From NCBI GenBank assembly GCA_964626795.1, contig CAZVIQ010000041.1, positions 1 through 7,863 on the forward strand: 7,863 nucleotides of DNA, given 5' to 3'. Of the stretch, positions 4,221 to 7,863 are shown piece after piece (position 1 is the stretch's first letter; every line of letters begins with the position of its first letter). The stretch comes from RGIG1840 sp964626795 (GTDB lineage Bacteria; Bacillota_I; Bacilli_A; RF39; UBA660). Position numbers and translations under genes: made by a program. The notes beneath the pieces were generated by a model, which saw only the letters and a program-made list of their open reading frames with translations, did not search any database and was not told the origin of the DNA.

Positions 4221-7200
4221 ATGGATAAGAAAATAATAAGGTTTTTAGATAAGATAAATTTTAATAAAGATAAATATAGTATTTTTGAAGGAGCAACCTT
4301 AAAAAAATGTGAGATAGATAATGAAGCTTTAGTGTGGACTTTATATATTAATTTAAATGAGACTATAAAAATAGAAGATTTTACAGAATTAGTTGGATTT
4401 TCTACTGAAATTGAAAATGTAGAAAAGATTTTATTTATTTTTAATGTGGATAAAGAATTATATTTAATGGATTATTTTAAATATATTATTGGTAAAATAG
4501 TTAGGTCCTGTCCGATGGTTGAGGCCATAGTAAAAGATGAATTCATTAAAATAGAAGAAGATGTAATAACTATAGATGTTTTTAATCAGGTTGAAAAAAA
4601 TAAAATTCTAGAAATTAAAAAGAAAATAGAAAAATTTTTAAAAGATATGGGATTTAAAAATGTTTCATTGGAAACTAATTTGAATGAAGAAGCTAGAAGT
4701 GCATTTAAAGAAAGCATAAAAAAAGAAGATGTAGTAAGAATAGATGATAAACCCAAGAATGATATGATTTTAGGAAGTTATTTTGATGGTGAAAGTACAA
4801 TAATAAAGAATATTATAACTGATTTACCGGATTTAATTATTCTTGAAGCATATATTTTTGGAATAGATGTTAGAACTACTTCAACTGGTCTTACAATTAT
4901 ATCTCTTAAAATAAGTGATAAAACTGATAGCATAATAGCAAAGATGTTCATAAAATCACCAGATGAAGTCAAAAGAATTACTAAATCTTTAAAGGAAGAT
5001 TCATGGTACAGATTTAGAGGAAGAGTTCAAATGGATAACTATACTAAAGATTTGGTGCTTAGTATTAAAGATATTATTTCTATTAAATCAAGATTTCAAT
5101 CTGTTAAAGATGAAGCACCAAAGAAAAGAGTAGAACTTCATCTACACACCACAATGAGTGCTATGGATGGACTTATAGATTATCAAAAGGAAATATTTAC
5201 TAAACTTAAAGAGCTTGGTCATACAGCTGTAGGAGTAGTTGATAAGAATACTTGTCAGGCGTTTCCCAAACTATATAAAAATAAAGGTGATATTAAAGTA
5301 TTGTTTGGAAGTGAACTTTATGTTGTTAATGATGATTTCAGTATAATAAAAAGAGGAAATGATTCGTTAATTGAAGAGAGTACTTTTATAGTATTTGATT
5401 TTGAAACCACTGGGTTCAATGCAGGTAATGGAGATACCATAATAGAAATAGGAGCAGTTAAAGTTGTTGGTGGTGAAATTACCGAGAGATTTGATGAGCT
5501 TATAAATCCAGGTGTAAAACTAAAAAAAGTAATTACAGATTTAACACATATTACAGATGAAATGCTTGAAGATAAAGATAACGAAGAAAATGTGTTTAGA
5601 AGATTTATGGAGTTTTATCAAGATTATCCTATGGTAGCCCATAATGCAAAATTTGATACTTCGTTTGTAGAAAGTTGTTACAAAAAATATAATTTAGGTA
5701 CTTTTAACAATCCTGTACTTGATACTATGGAACTTTCAAAAGTATTAAGTCCTGATGTAACTAAACATAACTTAAGTGCTTGTGTTAAAAGATATGAAGT
5801 TGAATTTGATGAAGACGGTCATCATAGAGCAGATTATGATGCTGAAGCAACAGGAAAACTTTTGGTTAAAATGTTTAAAACTATGAACTCAAGTGTTAAA
5901 ACACTTAATGATTTAAATAAAATGATTGATAAAGATAGTATTCATAAATTAAGTAGACCTTATCATTTATCAGTGTTTGCTACAAATGATATAGGACTTA
6001 AAAATTTATTTAAACTGGTATCACTTGCGAATACAAAATATTTATATAAAACACCTAGAATATTAAAAAGTGAAATAGCTAAAGCAAGAGATGGACTTTT
6101 AATTGGATCTGGATGTGTAAGTGGAGAGATATTTGAAGCAGCAAAATCTAGAACTGAAGATGAACTTATAAATATGATGGACTTTTATGATTTTATTGAA
6201 GTTAATCCTCCAAGTATTCAGGAGTATTTAATTGAAACTGGAGATTTTGCTAATAAATTTGAAATTGAAGAAAATATTAAAAAAATACTTGATGCTGCAT
6301 CTAGACTTGGCAAGCCTGTATGCGCGACAGGTGATGTTCATACGTTAAACAAAGAAGACAATATTTATAGAGAGATATTGGTTTATCAAAAGGTTCCAGG
6401 CGGAGGATTTCATCCTCTTAATAGAAGTAATATAAAGCATATACCAAACGCATATTTTATGACAACAGAAGAAATGCTTAATGAGTTTAAATTCTTGGGT
6501 GAAGAAAAAGCATATGAAATAGTTGTAGAAAATACTAATAAAATAGTAGATATGGTTACTGAAGAAGTTCATGTACTTAATCCAGGGCTTAATTCTCCTA
6601 AAATGGAAAATTCTGCAGAAATAACTAAAGATATGGTTTATTCAAATGCAAGAAGTATATATGGAGAAAACCTTCCATATATAATTGAAGAAAGACTTGA
6701 AAAAGAACTTAACGGTATAATAGGTGGAGAATATGATGTTATATATTTAATTGCTCAGAAACTTGTTCAGAAAAGTACTGATGATGGATATTTAGTTGGA
6801 TCTAGAGGTAGTGTAGGTTCGAGTCTTGTAGCAACCTTTATGAATATAACTGAAGTAAATCCTTTGCCTCCACATTATATTTGTCCTAAATGTAAAAAAA
6901 GTATTTTTGAAGAAAATGGAAAAGCTTTAAGTATAGATTATGGAAGTGGATTTGATTTACCTGACAGAATATGTGAATGCGGAGAAAAAATGCAAAAACA
7001 AGGACAAGATATTCCATTTGAAACATTCCTTGGTTTTAATGCTGATAAAACACCTGATATTGACTTAAACTTTTCGGGAGAATATCAAGCTAAAGCTCAT
7101 GACTATACTAAAGTTTTATTTGGTGAAGATAAAGTATTTAGAGCTGGAACTGTATCAACAATTGCAGATAAGACAGCATATGGTTTTGTAAAAATATATT

Positions 7201-7863
7201 TAGAAGACAAGGGAATTCATTTAAGAAGTGCGGAAGTAGAAAGACTTGCAAAAGGAATAACAGGAATTAAAAGAACTACAGGTCAGCACCCCGGTGGTAT
7301 AGTGGTTATTCCTGATTATAAAGATATTTTAGACTTTACTCCGTATCAATATCCTGCTGAAAACACAAGTGCTGCCTGGTATACAACTCACTTTGAATAT
7401 CATGATCTTGAAGAAAATCTTTTAAAACTTGATATACTCGGACACGATGATCCAACTGTACTTAAATATTTAAGTGACGATGTGAAAATAAATATAAATG
7501 ATATTCCTTTAGATGATCAGAAAGTACTTAGCATATTCAGTAGTGTTGATGCTCTTGGTGTAACTAAAGAAGAAATAATGTGTGAAACAGGTACTCTTGG
7601 AATACCTGAGTTTGGTACTAACTTTGTTATAAAAATGCTTGAAGAGACAAGACCTAAGACTTTTGCAGAACTTATTAAAATCTCTGGACTTTCACATGGA
7701 ACAGATGTATGGAATGGAAACGCAAGAGATTTAATACTGGGAAAAGTGTGTGAATTTAAAGAAGTAATAGGTTGTCGTGATGACATAATGGTATATCTTA
7801 TAAAATGTGGCATTGATAAAGGTGATGCATTTAAAATAAGTGAATTTGTACGTAAGGGAAAAC
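4221..7863 (+). CDS. polC: DNA polymerase III alpha subunit, Gram-positive PolC type (3' end outside window)
   Basis: This is the replicative DNA polymerase of low-GC Gram-positives, with polymerase and 3'-5' proofreading in one chain. The first 1214 codons of a family usually near 1430-1470 residues are present and open to the right edge. An N-terminal region of about 215 residues and an OB-like segment come first. The PHP domain starts at about 304 (VELHLHTTMS, H307 and H309). A DEDDh exonuclease is inserted at about 390-560, with D393 and E395 in FDFETTG, HNAKFD at 474-479, and H535 and D538 in HRADYD. The PHP domain then resumes. The polymerase core carries GSRGSVGSS, catalytic D946 and D948 in PDIDLNFSGEYQ, RTTGQHPGG and D1071 in KLDILGHDDPT. 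The last part shows SGLSHGTDVW. The ATG is preceded by GTGAGG at 7 nt spacing. Oddities are a VDK in place of the usual TDH in the PHP domain (D341, K342) and a C-x-C (CEC) instead of C-x2-C in the second half of the zinc-binding motif. Confidence 0.97.
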   Translation, partial: MDKKIIRFLDKINFNKDKYSIFEGATLKKCEIDNEALVWTLYINLNETIKIEDFTELVGFSTEIENVEKILFIFNVDKELYLMDYFKYIIGKIVRSCPMVEAIVKDEFIKIEEDVITIDVFNQVEKNKILEIKKKIEKFLKDMGFKNVSLETNLNEEARSAFKESIKKEDVVRIDDKPKNDMILGSYFDGESTIIKNIITDLPDLIILEAYIFGIDVRTTSTGLTIISLKISDKTDSIIAKMFIKSPDEVKRITKSLKEDSWYRFRGRVQMDNYTKDLVLSIKDIISIKSRFQSVKDEAPKKRVELHLHTTMSAMDGLIDYQKEIFTKLKELGHTAVGVVDKNTCQAFPKLYKNKGDIKVLFGSELYVVNDDFSIIKRGNDSLIEESTFIVFDFETTGFNAGNGDTIIEIGAVKVVGGEITERFDELINPGVKLKKVITDLTHITDEMLEDKDNEENVFRRFMEFYQDYPMVAHNAKFDTSFVESCYKKYNLGTFNNPVLDTMELSKVLSPDVTKHNLSACVKRYEVEFDEDGHHRADYDAEATGKLLVKMFKTMNSSVKTLNDLNKMIDKDSIHKLSRPYHLSVFATNDIGLKNLFKLVSLANTKYLYKTPRILKSEIAKARDGLLIGSGCVSGEIFEAAKSRTEDELINMMDFYDFIEVNPPSIQEYLIETGDFANKFEIEENIKKILDAASRLGKPVCATGDVHTLNKEDNIYREILVYQKVPGGGFHPLNRSNIKHIPNAYFMTTEEMLNEFKFLGEEKAYEIVVENTNKIVDMVTEEVHVLNPGLNSPKMENSAEITKDMVYSNARSIYGENLPYIIEERLEKELNGIIGGEYDVIYLIAQKLVQKSTDDGYLVGSRGSVGSSLVATFMNITEVNPLPPHYICPKCKKSIFEENGKALSIDYGSGFDLPDRICECGEKMQKQGQDIPFETFLGFNADKTPDIDLNFSGEYQAKAHDYTKVLFGEDKVFRAGTVSTIADKTAYGFVKIYLEDKGIHLRSAEVERLAKGITGIKRTTGQHPGGIVVIPDYKDILDFTPYQYPAENTSAAWYTTHFEYHDLEENLLKLDILGHDDPTVLKYLSDDVKININDIPLDDQKVLSIFSSVDALGVTKEEIMCETGTLGIPEFGTNFVIKMLEETRPKTFAELIKISGLSHGTDVWNGNARDLILGKVCEFKEVIGCRDDIMVYLIKCGIDKGDAFKISEFVRKGK

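Noticed and set aside
4778..4972. 64-codon minus-strand open frame inside polC
   Set aside because: Antisense shadow of the polC N-terminal region with no Shine-Dalgarno sequence and no recognisable product.
6345..6572. 75-codon minus-strand open frame inside polC
   Set aside because: Antisense to conserved PolC sequence and rich in Phe, Ile and Tyr, as expected from reading AT-rich coding DNA backwards.
7517..7813. 98-codon minus-strand open frame inside polC
   Set aside because: Antisense to one of the most conserved PolC segments (TGTLGIPEFG and SGLSHGTDVW), so the plus-strand reading is the real one.

Overview
The window is very AT-rich DNA (roughly 20-30% GC by hand counts of sampled lines) with strong AGGAGG-type ribosome binding sites. 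It carries a PolC-type replicative DNA polymerase, which is typical of low-GC Gram-positive bacteria. Together these point to a Bacillota genome, most likely an anaerobic member of the Clostridia or Tissierellia. The species cannot be fixed from the sequence.

Left part (1-1008, plus strand): the last 24 codons of an unidentified gene are followed by a complete metallo-beta-lactamase-fold hydrolase with all of its metal-binding motifs. This gene ends at a GC-containing hairpin with U-tracts on both sides. The hairpin probably terminates transcription from both directions.

Middle part (1010-3931, minus strand): this is a compact peptide-bacteriocin cassette read right to left. It begins with a C39-peptidase ABC exporter. 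Next comes a 46-residue double-glycine precursor that starts 12 nt after the exporter stop, then a DUF488-family protein, then the decayed 3' end of a further precursor gene, and last a 50-residue double-glycine precursor just before the shared terminator. The two intact precursors have matching leaders, one GxxxG motif each and a single C-terminal cysteine each, so they look like partners of a two-peptide (class IIb-like) bacteriocin. The exporter would remove the leaders and secrete the cores. No convincing immunity gene and no HlyD-type accessory protein is visible. The DUF488 gene has clearly higher GC than the exporter and lies between two related bacteriocin 3' ends, which suggests recombination inside the cassette.

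Right part (3932-7863): a 289-nt divergent intergenic region carries promoter-like sequences for both directions, a perfect 24-bp AT-only palindrome and a 14-nt near-direct repeat. It leads into polC on the plus strand, of which the first 1214 codons are present; the gene runs off the right edge. Its exonuclease and polymerase motifs are intact, but a conserved PHP-domain His appears to be replaced by Lys.
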